Counted from the stretch's first letter, positions 33,601 to 41,904 are shown. The stretch is 64,000 bases of DNA from Arthrobacter zhaoxinii (GCF_025244925.1 NZ_CP104275.1:372001-436000), one strand, 5' to 3'. Made by a program: numbers and translations. Notes: generated from the letters alone by a model not told the origin.

Positions 33601-36203
33601 AGGTTGAAACCTTCGAGTACGATGCCTGCGGCCGGCTGCTCCTGGCGCGTACCCCGGGGAACGGTGCCGCCCGCTATGGTTACGACAAGGCGGGAAGGCT
33701 TAGTTTTTCCCAGGATTCCTGGTACGGAACCCGTCGGTTCAAATACAACCTTGCCGGGGAGATGGTCGAGAGCATCAACGGCGTCGGCGGGCGGACGCAG
33801 TTCGAGTACGACATCCGCGGGCGGCTGGTCCGGATCACGGATCCGGTGGGCAAGGTCATCACCCGCACGTACAGCGAAACAGATCAAATCGAGGCTGTCA
33901 CAGACCCGCTCGGCCGGGTTTCGACCGCGACATATGATCCAGCCGGGAGGCAGCTGTCTGCCTCCGATTCCGATGGAAACACCACCACCTGGACGTATGA
34001 CCGCGCCGGACGAAAAGCCACCACCTCGCGGAACGGAAAGCTCATTGCTTCCGTGGACCGGGACGTAAGGTCCCGCCGGGTGGTAGTCACGGACTACACC
34101 GGCAGCGATGGGCTGGCCGTGGAGCATGATCTTGGTTTCAACCGGCGCGGGCAACTGACCTCACGAACCCGCGGCGGCCGGGGTCTGTCCTGGGAATACG
34201 ATTCGGACGGGAACCGGACGGGATTCACCGACGCGAACGGAACCACCACCACCTATACGCGCGACGCCGCCGGCCGGGTGAGGGCCGTGAATAGCCCCCG
34301 GCTGGGCGAGGCTGTATTCACCCACGACGCGGCGGGACGACTGACGGCAGTCACAGCAGGTGATTTGGTACAGGAATGGGTCTACCGCGACGGATACCTG
34401 TCCGAACACACCAGGACGGACCGCTCCGCGCAAGGCGCCGCGGATACCACCTTGGTCGGCCGGGACGAGGACGGTCGGATCATCGGTTTGACCCGCGCCG
34501 GCGCCGTGACCAGATACACCTATGACGGAGCCGGACAGCTGTCCACGGCTGCCACCACCCGCCAGGGAGAGCGCGCTGCAGCGGTGTCGGAGTGGGAGTA
34601 TGACGTAGGCGGCAGGCTGGTCCGGGAAACCACGCAGGCTGGGGCAAGAACTTACACATACGACGACGCAGGACAGCTGCTGGCTATTACCGAGCCGGAC
34701 GGAACCCGTACCCAATATGTCCACGACTGCATAGGCCGGCGGATCCGGATGACCCGGCCGGACGGGTCCTGGAACGAATACGCGTGGGGCCCCACCGGCG
34801 CACTGCAGGCGACAGTTGAGCGCACCTCGGATGGAACGGTTGCCTCCGCACACCATTTCTGGGTGGATGCCCTGGGCGAACTCGCGGCCGTGGATGACGC
34901 CGTGGTCTGGTGGGACACCGCACAACCTGTCCCCGCTCTGGCTTGCATCGGCGCGGAACAGGTCTTGTCCCTGCCCGGGGGAGTCGCGGGGATCGGAGAT
35001 GCGTGGACGGCATCGGGCTGGCGCGCCGCCCGTCCTACCGACGAAACGGACCCCTGGGCGGTTCTGGGGGCTTCCACCATCCCGAACCCAGCGCCCGGCG
35101 GCATTGCCGGTACGGTTTCCGGAGTCGGCGCAGCCGGGCTGGCCGGTGTCCTACCCGCCGGTGTCGGACTGATCCCCGGAGGCCTAAATATCGCGGGCCT
35201 GGAATGGCTCGGGGAGCGGGCATACGATCCGGCGGCGAGGGGGTTCCTTTCCGTCGATCCGCTTGCCCCGGTCCTGGGCGCTGGCTGGGACGGCAACCCG
35301 TACGCCTATGCAGGGAACAATCCGCTCAACGCCGTCGACCCCACCGGTCTAACGCCGCTCACGGATGCCGACCTGAAAGCCATCGAGGCCGCGAATCAGG
35401 GTGGCCTTGCCAGCGCATGGGAATGGGTGGCGGATAACTGGGAGTATCTCCTCGGCGGCTACTTGTTCCTTATCGGTCTTGTGCTCTCGTTCACCGGTGT
35501 GGGTACCGGGGCAGGCGTGGCCATTATGGCCCTGTCCGGGGCGCTTATGGCTGGCGGTGGGTCCCTTTGGCTTGCGAAGAGGGAGGACGGGACAGTTAGC
35601 GCCGACGATTGGATAGGGGTTGGCGTGGATGCCTTGATCGGTATGGCGACCGGCGGGCTCGGTGGCTTAGCGTCGCTTGCATTGGGCAGACTTGCCCCGG
35701 CAGCAGGTGCGGTCGGAATTACCACGGCACAGAAGATCCTCCGCAGCAGCACGGTGCGCGGAGCGCTGTCGGCGGGAACGGAAGGAGCGACAGAAAACAC
35801 TCTGAACTACCACTTCGACCATGGGGACGGGAAAACAGTCACTGGTTATTTGCAGGCCGCGGGGGTGGGCTTCGCGACAAGTGCCGGCTCCAGTGTGCTT
35901 AGCAACAAGGGATCAGATTATGTTAATTCAAAGATAACCATTACTCCGGTGCATCCCCAGGGTGCGGACACTTCTCGGTTGGCCCCGAATGTCGCACGCA
36001 AGAACGTAATCGTGGAAGAGACCGTCGATCGCACCGTCGGGGCTGGAGGAAGTGCCGTGAACGAATGGCTTCAACCGAAGGGATCCGAAGACCAGTTCGA
36101 CTCTACAGATGTATGGGAATCCGGAATTGATGGAATACTGGGCGGCGCAAGTGGGAATACCGTAGGTCCTCGCCGCGCCCACGGCCCCGTCCCCGCCCCT
36201 TGA
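30630..36203 (+). CDS. Giant Rhs/YD-repeat polymorphic-toxin-like protein with WXG-like N-terminus
   Basis: 1857 residues. ATG 30630 follows GTGGGGGG; the frame opens at 30546 but upstream codons look non-coding. Residues 1-115 are helical and lack a signal peptide, with an acidic/basic pattern like the secretion domains of type VII substrates. A DUF6531-type segment (NDPVNTATGNFIEPETDLAL, about 295-370) leads into many YD repeats (about 460-1370, for example YEYDACGRLLLARTPG), which form the hollow Rhs shell. The Rhs core appears at about 1524-1575 (ERAYDPAARGFLSVDPLAP, NPYAYAGNNPLNAVDPTGL). After it come two hydrophobic segments (about 1604-1650) and 200 residues without a recognisable toxin domain. 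Five small membrane-protein genes follow. Confidence 0.9.
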   Translation: MSIESMMVEMPELPSETEARGCFSYATAEITRDAFKKVADDLARTKNARVGHVGNARTEFKGRFADIFQRNTTTSYTDAHELERALRKVVEYVNRFIHLAHEEDDRRRKANDWLRDYKSRTPIEKWWDDLWDLDIPDMNPGPRPTFTEYAPVVTPREIPQEGDGGVTGGGTSSARPDALRSFADSSRALDADLVFSAEILRGNLSQFESNCSWATLHADGLVTAFKDYLSANENDVQWAIRLADAFAAAGGESAVSTVSDAALSAALASAGVAENRQDLSFVPPRASGAAPTTGFANDPVNTATGNFIEPETDLALAGAASGLVLSRMYNSLPSGLETPGVFGPGWASILDQHLIISDEGCRWVMADGRAVDFPREGAAWARAIGESYWLTSEVGTAAGFSDLEVLPEGAGEILVVRDNQGAWWAYSQAGVWLGAGSGPGQTVSVAREDTANGAGTGPVARISHARGRFLEVDYVDGLVALVRSSDGRRVEYGYDDGRLASVSTGTGTRRYRWNDQGLIDAVYDEAGVLEAENTYDEQGRVIRQVTQHGRRIRFAYLPGRVTVVSDEDGTKSNSWIADRKGRLVGVLDSHDQRQSLAYDGHGNLVSSTERDGSVTVHAYDERGRRIRTVTPEGADLTYGWDGQDRITTVVTESGSVVTYEYADGISRNPSAIVDPLGGRTEMEWQDGLLICVTDPTGVTVTFDYDSFGDLAAAGNAVGDTAKILRDQAGRPIAAISPSGAVTRFVYNAAGLLVRREDPDGAVWSFEHDSAGRTTASVAPDGGRTELEYATNGELVLTVDPLGRSVERVFDELGNITAAILPDGARWGFTHDSLSRLVGITDPAGHDWVREYDKIGNLTAVVDPTGVRTEAITDRKAGTATLADAFASTTYSFDEYGRPIRFEDADGSAELVTYDAAGRPAELVDGEGGLTVLGRDLAGKITSVTSPSGAVTRYEYDICGRPWKTIDPMGAVTELVYDVDQRVVARTSPTGEVETFEYDACGRLLLARTPGNGAARYGYDKAGRLSFSQDSWYGTRRFKYNLAGEMVESINGVGGRTQFEYDIRGRLVRITDPVGKVITRTYSETDQIEAVTDPLGRVSTATYDPAGRQLSASDSDGNTTTWTYDRAGRKATTSRNGKLIASVDRDVRSRRVVVTDYTGSDGLAVEHDLGFNRRGQLTSRTRGGRGLSWEYDSDGNRTGFTDANGTTTTYTRDAAGRVRAVNSPRLGEAVFTHDAAGRLTAVTAGDLVQEWVYRDGYLSEHTRTDRSAQGAADTTLVGRDEDGRIIGLTRAGAVTRYTYDGAGQLSTAATTRQGERAAAVSEWEYDVGGRLVRETTQAGARTYTYDDAGQLLAITEPDGTRTQYVHDCIGRRIRMTRPDGSWNEYAWGPTGALQATVERTSDGTVASAHHFWVDALGELAAVDDAVVWWDTAQPVPALACIGAEQVLSLPGGVAGIGDAWTASGWRAARPTDETDPWAVLGASTIPNPAPGGIAGTVSGVGAAGLAGVLPAGVGLIPGGLNIAGLEWLGERAYDPAARGFLSVDPLAPVLGAGWDGNPYAYAGNNPLNAVDPTGLTPLTDADLKAIEAANQGGLASAWEWVADNWEYLLGGYLFLIGLVLSFTGVGTGAGVAIMALSGALMAGGGSLWLAKREDGTVSADDWIGVGVDALIGMATGGLGGLASLALGRLAPAAGAVGITTAQKILRSSTVRGALSAGTEGATENTLNYHFDHGDGKTVTGYLQAAGVGFATSAGSSVLSNKGSDYVNSKITITPVHPQGADTSRLAPNVARKNVIVEETVDRTVGAGGSAVNEWLQPKGSEDQFDSTDVWESGIDGILGGASGNTVGPRRAHGPVPAP

Positions 36204-36262
36204 TCCGAGCTGGATTTAAGCTTCTGAATGTTAGTAGATAAATGGACCTGCAGGGGATGAGG

Positions 36263-36715
36263 ATGCGAGATTCAGTGCCCGAAAATGCCATGAGAGACCA
36301 ATCGGGGAAGTCGCGGCAGCAACGACGGAAAGACCTCTTTCAAGTGTTGGTTGTCGGTGTACCATTTCTGGGAGTGATTGGCTCCATGTTGATTGGTCCT
36401 GTCGTGGTCATGAACGTGGACAAAGGTCACAGGGGGTGGATCGAGTGTACGGTGACCGACGCCAAAGGGGGAAAGGCTGCCGGGAATCGGCGCGGCCATA
36501 ACCGGTATTGGCAGGTCCTTGTCGAAACCTCCGACTGCGGGACGCTGAAATTAAGGGAGGGCATCACAGAGGCGAACAATCAGGACGTTGCGGCAGAGCT
36601 AGCACCGGGCGGGAGGTTTCGGTTCGAAATCGGAGAGGCTACCCGAAAGATTCGGTGGCTCACGGATCCCATCAGTGTTATCCCTAAAGTCTGGACATTC
36701 CAGCGGATGGACTAA
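36263..36715 (+). CDS. Small membrane protein, candidate immunity module copy 1 (type A)
   Basis: 150 residues from ATG 36263 (preceded by GGGGATGAGG; ATG 36242 and 36257 are alternatives). One membrane helix (VLVVGVPFLGVIGSMLIGPV) and an extracytoplasmic beta-rich domain with WIECTVTDAKG, TSDCGTLKLREGIT, DVAAELAPGGRFRFEIGE and a final VWTF. The protein at 37786-38241 has the same plan and conserved residues, including the two cysteines. Position directly behind an Rhs gene suggests immunity or accessory function; the family is not one I can name. Confidence 0.6.
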   Translation: MRDSVPENAMRDQSGKSRQQRRKDLFQVLVVGVPFLGVIGSMLIGPVVVMNVDKGHRGWIECTVTDAKGGKAAGNRRGHNRYWQVLVETSDCGTLKLREGITEANNQDVAAELAPGGRFRFEIGEATRKIRWLTDPISVIPKVWTFQRMD

Positions 36716-36823
36716 GCGCAAAAGTACTTTTAGGACCGCTATGTCCCCGTGTTCTCCGGTTGCTGCCGGAGGCGCCGGTGTGAGCAGACGGTGACGCCCG
36801 GTTGGGGTGGATTGGTTGAATGA

Positions 36824-37582
36824 GTGAGCATGGCAGGTAAAGGCTTAAAGAGGTCGGGGGCGGGCCGGATATTTATCGGCCTCGGCTTCTTGATCGCCAT
36901 GGCTGTGCTCATGGCCAATGTGTCTGTGGAGCCTGCGTGGCAAATAGTCGCTACTCTGCTCGCCGCGCTTCTCTTGGGTTTTTGTTTCCTCAGATTTCCT
37001 TCCCGACCCTGGGTTATGCCGCTGGTATTCGTCCTGCTTTTCGGGGTTTTGTACGCATTGGACAGCGAATTTGTGATCGCCTGGGTCGGGGGCTATGGTG
37101 CCGGAGCAAACTTCGGGGCCGGTTGGAAAGCAATGAAGGAGCACAGCCCAAAGGCCGCCATGAAGTCCGATTGGACAGTGAATGGGCACGAATTCGGTGC
37201 CGTGACGGCGGCACGCGACGCCGCGGGCACAGCAATGAGGAACCTGGACGGGAAAGCACATGGCCGGCTCGACGTAGAGCACGGATTCGCATGTTTCCAA
37301 GTGCTCGGGAGTGTCACGTCCGGCTTCCTGTGTCACTGGAATCACGACGTTTCCGACGAAGATTCCTGGGCGGTGTTAACGCGGGTCGGGTATGAGCTGG
37401 ACGACTGGGCCGATGTTCCGGCGGGCCGCTACACGAGTTCCGTCCCGGTGCGGCTGATCAATGATCTGGGCTCGGCGCAACAGGCGCTGGATGATTTCTT
37501 CCGTAATCCGGACGCTACGCCCGAAGGGCCGAACTGGCCGATAGACGAGGAGAGCCAGGGCACGCGGTTGTCCAAGGGATAG
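36824..37582 (+). CDS. Multi-pass membrane protein, candidate immunity module copy 1 (type B)
   Basis: 252 residues; GTG 36824 or ATG 36830. Three to four membrane helices in the first 95 residues are followed by a soluble domain beginning WTVNGHEFGAV, with SGFLCHWNH, VPVRLINDL and a last helix QALDDFFRNPD. The protein at 38313-39089 aligns with it over the whole soluble domain (WAVNGIED, TGFIVHCTPD, ALLGFFHHRGPDPE). Type A and B genes alternate, so the pair was duplicated as a unit. No named family. Confidence 0.6.
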   Translation: MSMAGKGLKRSGAGRIFIGLGFLIAMAVLMANVSVEPAWQIVATLLAALLLGFCFLRFPSRPWVMPLVFVLLFGVLYALDSEFVIAWVGGYGAGANFGAGWKAMKEHSPKAAMKSDWTVNGHEFGAVTAARDAAGTAMRNLDGKAHGRLDVEHGFACFQVLGSVTSGFLCHWNHDVSDEDSWAVLTRVGYELDDWADVPAGRYTSSVPVRLINDLGSAQQALDDFFRNPDATPEGPNWPIDEESQGTRLSKG

Positions 37583-37785
37583 GTGCCGGAATACCAAGAC
37601 GCAAACGTCCACACGTGAATCCTGGACGTCTCTCTCCTTGCTTAGGAGCTTCAATCCGCGGCGAGCAACAGGCCCGTGAAGGGTGGCGGGTATATCCTCG
37701 GGCGAATCTTCCCGCTGTTAGAAATAGACTGACTGCTTCGCTGCCGTTCCGAGTGTTCGGATAACCGTTGATGAGGACAAAAGAA

Positions 37786-38241
37786 ATGAATGACTCGGCT
37801 GAGCAAACCATCGGTGGCCCTGCCCAAAAGGATGGGCAACAACCGCAGACAAAGCTGCGTCCCGCCCGATTGATATTTCCCGTCCTTCTGCTTTTGTCTT
37901 TGGCCGCAGTCATCGTGGTCCCACCCCTGGCCTCCCTATACGACCAGAGCCATCGTACGCGGATTGAATGCACTGTGGTGGAAGCCGAGGGGGTGAAGGT
38001 ATCCGGCCCGCGCAATGGCGGGGGCCCGTATCACCGGGTGTACATCACCACGGCGGAGTGCGGAGAACTTTTGTACGAGACCGGGATTACCGCTTCGAAC
38101 CGCGACTCTGTGGCGGCAGAATTGGAGCCGGGTGAAAAGTACTCGTTCGAAATCGGAGAGGTAGATAACACGTTCCGTTGGCTGATGAACCGGTTTGACG
38201 TGTCACCCGAAGTCTGGTCCTTTGAGGAGATCAACGGATAG
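37786..38241 (+). CDS. Small membrane protein, candidate immunity module copy 2 (type A)
   Basis: 151 residues from ATG 37786, chosen because AGGACAAAAGAA lies just upstream; TTG 37768 and ATG 37771 are possible. One membrane helix, then RIECTVVEAEG, TTAECGELLYETGIT, VAAELEPGEKYSFEIGE and VWSFEE, matching the type A copy at 36263-36715. A 200-bp gap without a gene precedes it. Confidence 0.6.
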   Translation: MNDSAEQTIGGPAQKDGQQPQTKLRPARLIFPVLLLLSLAAVIVVPPLASLYDQSHRTRIECTVVEAEGVKVSGPRNGGGPYHRVYITTAECGELLYETGITASNRDSVAAELEPGEKYSFEIGEVDNTFRWLMNRFDVSPEVWSFEEING

Positions 38242-38312
38242 CCGGGGCCTTCCCAGTTGGCGGTGATGCTCGGAAGGGCTCCCGCTCAGACCGGAAATTA
38301 GGACATAGGAAT

Positions 38313-39089
38313 ATGACGAGCTCACCAGGATTTAAATCGGCGGTACACGAGGCGCTTGCCCTGTTGGGGCTCGCGCTTATCTGCGGGCTTCTTGTTTCGT
38401 GGGCTGTCTACTCCGGACTGGACCACTCATACGGGTTCGAGATCATCTCCGTATTGACTATCGGTATTCTGGGGGGCGCCCTACTAAGGGGGTTCGCCCA
38501 GGGAAACAGGCTGACGATTGTTTTCTACAGCTTGGTCGCGGCTGAGGCGGTTTTACTTTACCAATGCCCTCAGCCTTGGTTCGGGTTGTGGCCGGTACTT
38601 ATACCGGGTAACGCCATGGGCTTTATGGTAGGCAGGGCGGCCCGCCTCGTGGTCCTCGCAAGCAAGCCGAAGCCACGTGATGTGTGGGCGGTCAACGGTA
38701 TCGAGGATCCGCGTTCCGACAGTGCCAAGGCAAAGGCCATGGACGCTTTGTCGTCCTGGGATGCGGGGGAATCGGGTACGTTCCGGGTGCAGCGCGACGA
38801 TGCGGAGTTCACAGCGGTCGGAAATCCGGAGACAGGTTTCATTGTGCACTGCACGCCGGACAGGCAGGATGAAGGAAAGTGGCGGATGCTCGGAGCGGAC
38901 GATGCCGACGTCGTCGAGATCCGGCTTTTGTCCGGCCCTGCTTATGCGCCCAGGGGAGTCCTCACCGATTTAGCCGCCACATCCAAAGCACTGCTGGGCT
39001 TCTTCCACCACCGCGGACCGGATCCGGAACTGTCCTGGTCGGAGGGTGAGGATGTGCGCACTTACAGGTTCGGACAAATGAGCCGCTAG
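38313..39089 (+). CDS. Multi-pass membrane protein, candidate immunity module copy 2 (type B)
   Basis: 258 residues, ATG 38313 after ATAGGA. About four membrane helices (residues 12-110) and a soluble domain starting WAVNGIEDPR that parallels the type B copy at 36824-37582. It lies 71 bp after the type A copy, as in the first module. Function unknown; an immunity role against the Rhs protein or its lost toxin tips is inferred from position and duplication only. Confidence 0.6.
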   Translation: MTSSPGFKSAVHEALALLGLALICGLLVSWAVYSGLDHSYGFEIISVLTIGILGGALLRGFAQGNRLTIVFYSLVAAEAVLLYQCPQPWFGLWPVLIPGNAMGFMVGRAARLVVLASKPKPRDVWAVNGIEDPRSDSAKAKAMDALSSWDAGESGTFRVQRDDAEFTAVGNPETGFIVHCTPDRQDEGKWRMLGADDADVVEIRLLSGPAYAPRGVLTDLAATSKALLGFFHHRGPDPELSWSEGEDVRTYRFGQMSR

Positions 39090-39214
39090 CGGCCCGGTCC
39101 GGGCCGAAGCCGCCGACATCACGGCCACCAGTATTGAAGCTGTGACTTCCCTCATTCCTTCGCTGGGGTTCGATATGGAAAGACACATACAGGGCCAGGA
39201 GGCTTTCGAGAACA

Positions 39215-39643
39215 ATGAACAATAATCCGAGTTTCACCGATGGGGTTGAATCCCCGGAGGATGCCGCCGAGGGGGGCGCGCGTCTGGCGCGCAGACTCCC
39301 TCGCGTTCTTGATATCGCTTACGCAGGCGCTCTTCTGATTTGTCTGGTCATAGCCGTCTATGTTTTCCAAAGCGTCCCGTGGGACACGCGGTTATCAGAC
39401 TCGGGGCGTACCTCTTCACGGACCAGTAGCTCCGGTATGACAATGCCGGCGCTCATATCCCTTGCTCCGATTGCCCTGTGCGTCATCTGGCAGGCCCGTA
39501 AGAAGATGAAGCCCACAGCGTCGGATCATCAAGGGAAGGTACGGGCCTACGTCTTCGGGCTTTTGTATCCGCTGGCCGTGGTGGTTGGCCAAGGTTATGT
39601 AGCCTACGAGCTTCTGGTCCGGGGCGGTGCCCTGCCCGGCTGA
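39215..39643 (+). CDS. Small membrane protein at the end of the Rhs cluster
   Basis: 142 residues, three hydrophobic segments (about 35-52, 75-90, 112-135), no recognised family. AGGAGG lies 12 bases before ATG 39215. It is not an obvious relative of the type A or B proteins. The cluster ends here with a strong terminator and tRNA-Ser. Confidence 0.55.
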   Translation: MNNNPSFTDGVESPEDAAEGGARLARRLPRVLDIAYAGALLICLVIAVYVFQSVPWDTRLSDSGRTSSRTSSSGMTMPALISLAPIALCVIWQARKKMKPTASDHQGKVRAYVFGLLYPLAVVVGQGYVAYELLVRGGALPG

Positions 39644-39680
39644 TTAGTGACGCCGCAGATGCCGGCTGATCAGCAAAGCG

Positions 39681-39726
39681 AAAGGCCCCGGTTCCCTGTG
39701 TTTACCAGGGAACCGGGGCCTTTCTC
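39681..39726. terminator. Bidirectional terminator between the Rhs cluster and tRNA-Ser
   Basis: Perfect 18-bp arms (39681-39698 and 39706-39723) with a 7-base loop, AAAG on one flank and CTTT on the other. It serves both the plus-strand cluster and the minus-strand tRNA. Confidence 0.92.
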
Positions 39727-39729
39727 AGT

Positions 39730-39819
39730 TGGCGGTGACGGTGGGATTTGAACCCACGTTGGCTTTTACACCAAACAACATTTCGAGTGTTGCACCTTCG
39801 GCCGCTCGGACACGTCACC
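39730..39819 (-). tRNA. tRNA-Ser(CGA)
   Basis: 90 nt on the minus strand. Acceptor GGTGACG pairs with CGTCACC, followed by G and an encoded CCA. The anticodon stem CAACA/TGTTG encloses loop CTCGAAA, giving anticodon CGA (codon UCG). A long variable arm and GGTTCAAATCC T-loop fit a class II serine tRNA. Confidence 0.95.
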
Positions 39820-39883
39820 AACGCGTCAACCTTACCGGGTCGAAGGCCCAACTCCCAAAAGCAGTTCCGCCAGCACCCTGGAA

Positions 39884-40369
39884 CTAGAGGTCGACGACGT
39901 CGTTCTTGCCGATGTCGGGGGTGCCGCCGGTTACTGCGGCCTTGCCGATCTTGAACATGCTGGCGATCTTGGGTTCATCGGTTGCCCAGTATTCGGCGGT
40001 ATCCGAGTCCACCTTGAGCAGAGCCACCGACGGGTCTTCACGGCCCTTCTCGAACCAGCCCTCCACCGAGGTCTTCCACAGCGAGGAAATCTTCCCCTGG
40101 TCCTTAGTCAGCGTGGCCGTACCGCTGATGGACAGGAAGCCTTCTTTGTCATTGATCGCGACGTTGACGTGCGGGTTGGCACGGACCTCGTCGGCCTTGG
40201 GGGAGGGGTCCGGGGTGAAGAACCACAGGTTGCCGTCCGAATCCGCCTCCTGCAGCTGCAGCGGCCGGCTGACCAGGTTCCCCTGCAGGTCCACTGTGGT
40301 CAGCGTTGCGATCTTGGCCTTTTCGAGAATCTTGACGACGGTGTCCCGTCCATCCTGCTCTGATCCCAT
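39884..40369 (-). CDS. Pyridoxamine-5'-phosphate-oxidase-fold general stress protein
   Basis: 161 residues. The split-barrel flavin-binding fold is indicated by KIATLTTVDLQGNLVSRPL, LWFFTPDPSPKADEVR, NVAINDKEGFLSISGTATLT and TAEYWATDEPKI, the pattern of the general-stress-protein-26 group. Such proteins bind FMN, FAD or F420; the reaction is unknown. AAAGGAG precedes the ATG. Stands alone between tRNA-Ser and tadA. Confidence 0.88.
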   Translation of the reverse strand: MGSEQDGRDTVVKILEKAKIATLTTVDLQGNLVSRPLQLQEADSDGNLWFFTPDPSPKADEVRANPHVNVAINDKEGFLSISGTATLTKDQGKISSLWKTSVEGWFEKGREDPSVALLKVDSDTAEYWATDEPKIASMFKIGKAAVTGGTPDIGKNDVVDL

Positions 40370-40440
40370 TACGGAAACTCCTTTTAGCTGTCGCGTTCTG
40401 GAATTAGCAAGCCTACGTATAAACGGAACCGGGCGGAACG

Positions 40441-40920
40441 CTAGGAGTTGCGCTTTGAGCCGAAGAAGTCCCGCAGCAGGCGCGCAGATTCTTCCTCGCG
40501 CACACCGGGATACACCTCAACCCAGTGATTCAGGCGACGCTCACGCAGGATGTCGAACACAGAACCTGAGGCCCCGGCCTTCTCGTCCCACGCACCGAAG
40601 ACCACCTTCGGCACGCGGGCCAGGACAATCGCCCCGGCGCACATGGCGCATGGCTCGAGCGTCACCACCAGGGTGCAGCCTTCCAGCCGCCATTCGCCGA
40701 CGGCGGCCGCCGCCGCCCGGATGGCCAGTACCTCCGCGTGGCCTGTCGGGTCCCCGGTCGCCTCACGCTCGTTGCGCCCGGTACCCAGCACCTCGCCGTC
40801 GGGACCCAGGATGACGGCGCCGATCGGCACGTCGCCTGTCTCCAGCGCCCTGCGGGCCTCGGCCAGGGCAAGGTCCATCCAGGCCTCGTGTGTTCGGGAA
40901 AGGGAGTCCATGCCTGCCAT
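40441..40920 (-). CDS. tadA: tRNA-specific adenosine deaminase TadA
   Basis: 159 residues. The zinc site is complete: HAE in PTGHAEVLAIRAAA (His ligand and catalytic Glu) and PCAMCAG (two Cys ligands). TadA converts A34 to inosine in tRNA-Arg(ACG), whose gene is also in this window (48888-48963). Start ATG 40920 follows GGGGGACG; ATG 40911 is possible. The longer frame runs through the intergenic promoter zone shared with divergent upp and is not used. Confidence 0.94.
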   Translation of the reverse strand: MAGMDSLSRTHEAWMDLALAEARRALETGDVPIGAVILGPDGEVLGTGRNEREATGDPTGHAEVLAIRAAAAAVGEWRLEGCTLVVTLEPCAMCAGAIVLARVPKVVFGAWDEKAGASGSVFDILRERRLNHWVEVYPGVREEESARLLRDFFGSKRNS

Positions 40921-40940
40921 CGTCCCCCATCCGCACTCAC

Positions 40941-40964
40941 GCAGGCGAACGCAGGCGAACGCAG
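40941..40964. repeat. 10-bp direct repeat in the tadA-upp gap
   Basis: GCAGGCGAAC occurs twice in tandem (40941-40960) with a partial third copy. The 10-bp period is one helical turn, so it could be a multi-site binding zone or simple slippage. Confidence 0.6.
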
Positions 40965-40983
40965 AGAGAGGCAGGGGCAATGG

Positions 40984-40995
40984 TAGTTTTGAAGC
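40984..40995 (+). promoter_or_regulatory. Leaderless promoter of upp
   Basis: TAGTTT (40984-40989) stands exactly six bases before the ATG and no Shine-Dalgarno sequence is present, so transcription should begin at the start codon. Confidence 0.5.
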
Positions 40996-41628
40996 ATGCG
41001 CGTACTTGTAGTGGATCATCCCCTCGTTGCCCACAAACTCACCGTTCTCCGCGACAAGGACACCCCGTCACCGATCTTCCGTCAGCTGACGGAAGAACTG
41101 GTCACCCTGCTGGCCTATGAAGCCACCCGGACCGTCCGCGTGGAGCCGGTTCCGATCGAGACCCCCGTCACGGCCGCCGTCGGCACGGGCCTGGTTAAGC
41201 CGACCCCGCTGGTGGTTCCCATCCTGCGCGCCGGCCTGGGCATGCTCGAAGGCATGACCCGCCTGGTTCCCACGGCAGAGGTTGGCTTCCTGGGCATGGC
41301 CCGGAACGAAGAAACCCTCGAAGCCATCACCTACGCCGAGCGCCTGCCGGATGACCTCACCGGCCGCCAGGTCTTCGTCCTGGATCCGATGCTGGCCACC
41401 GGCGGAACCCTGCGCGAAGCCATCAAGTTCATGTTCCAGCGCGGCGCCGCGGAAGTCATCTGCATCTGCCTGCTCGCTGCCCCGGAAGGCCTCTCGGTGC
41501 TTCAGGAAGAACTGCAGGACGCCAACGTCACCGTGGTGCTCGCCTCCATCGACGAGCGCCTGGATGAGCACGCCTACATTGTTCCCGGCCTGGGCGACGC
41601 CGGCGACCGGCTTTACGGCGTCGTCTAA
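40996..41628 (+). CDS. upp: Uracil phosphoribosyltransferase
   Basis: 210 residues, usual length. The PRPP-binding loop reads [18 protein letters not shown], and the C-terminal uracil-binding segment is [15 protein letters not shown]. Cytoplasmic salvage enzyme making UMP from uracil and PRPP. Divergent from tadA; the transcript appears leaderless and is ended by the hairpin at 41733. Confidence 0.97.
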   Translation: MRVLVVDHPLVAHKLTVLRDKDTPSPIFRQLTEELVTLLAYEATRTVRVEPVPIETPVTAAVGTGLVKPTPLVVPILRAGLGMLEGMTRLVPTAEVGFLGMARNEETLEAITYAERLPDDLTGRQVFVLDPMLATGGTLREAIKFMFQRGAAEVICICLLAAPEGLSVLQEELQDANVTVVLASIDERLDEHAYIVPGLGDAGDRLYGVV

Positions 41629-41698
41629 CCACTGCGCCGGACCACACCGCTGCCCCGAGAGGCAGCAGCCTGCGGCTAGCCGCGGGGTCCTAGCGCCC

Positions 41699-41715
41699 TG
41701 TCCACTATGTGGACA
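41699..41715. promoter_or_regulatory. Palindrome copy 1, TGTCCACTATGTGGACA
   Basis: Perfect 7-bp inverted repeat around TAT, between the upp stop and its terminator. It resembles operators of IclR-type regulators such as LtbR/NdgR as I remember them. A closely related copy is at 41905-41922. Confidence 0.45.
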
Positions 41716-41732
41716 AACGGATAATGCTTGAC

Positions 41733-41775
41733 GGCATCCGCTCCGTAAGGTCACTTACGGAGCGGATGCCTTTTT
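41733..41775 (+). terminator. Intrinsic terminator of upp
   Basis: Perfect 17-bp arms (41733-41749, 41754-41770), loop GTCA, followed by TTTTT. Confidence 0.92.
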
Positions 41776-41875
41776 CGTTCCACGACATCGATATCATCCG
41801 CATCGCCCCTTATGGATGAGCGAAATTAATTTAGTTCTTATACATATTCCCGCATAGGTATTCACTGGAACTAAT

Positions 41876-41891
41876 TGTGAACTACGTCACA
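41876..41891. promoter_or_regulatory. CRP/GlxR-type binding site
   Basis: TGTGA-ACTACG-TCACA is an exact match to the TGTGA-N6-TCACA consensus of CRP-family regulators such as GlxR. It lies about 300 bp before the regulator gene. Confidence 0.65.
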
Positions 41892-41904
41892 AAACGACAC
41901 TTAA

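Noticed and set aside
39730..39819. tRNA-Ser as integration site of a genomic island carrying the Rhs cluster
   Set aside because: No integrase, recombinase or second copy of the tRNA 3' end was seen; a strong terminator sits directly beside it. Left as unproven.
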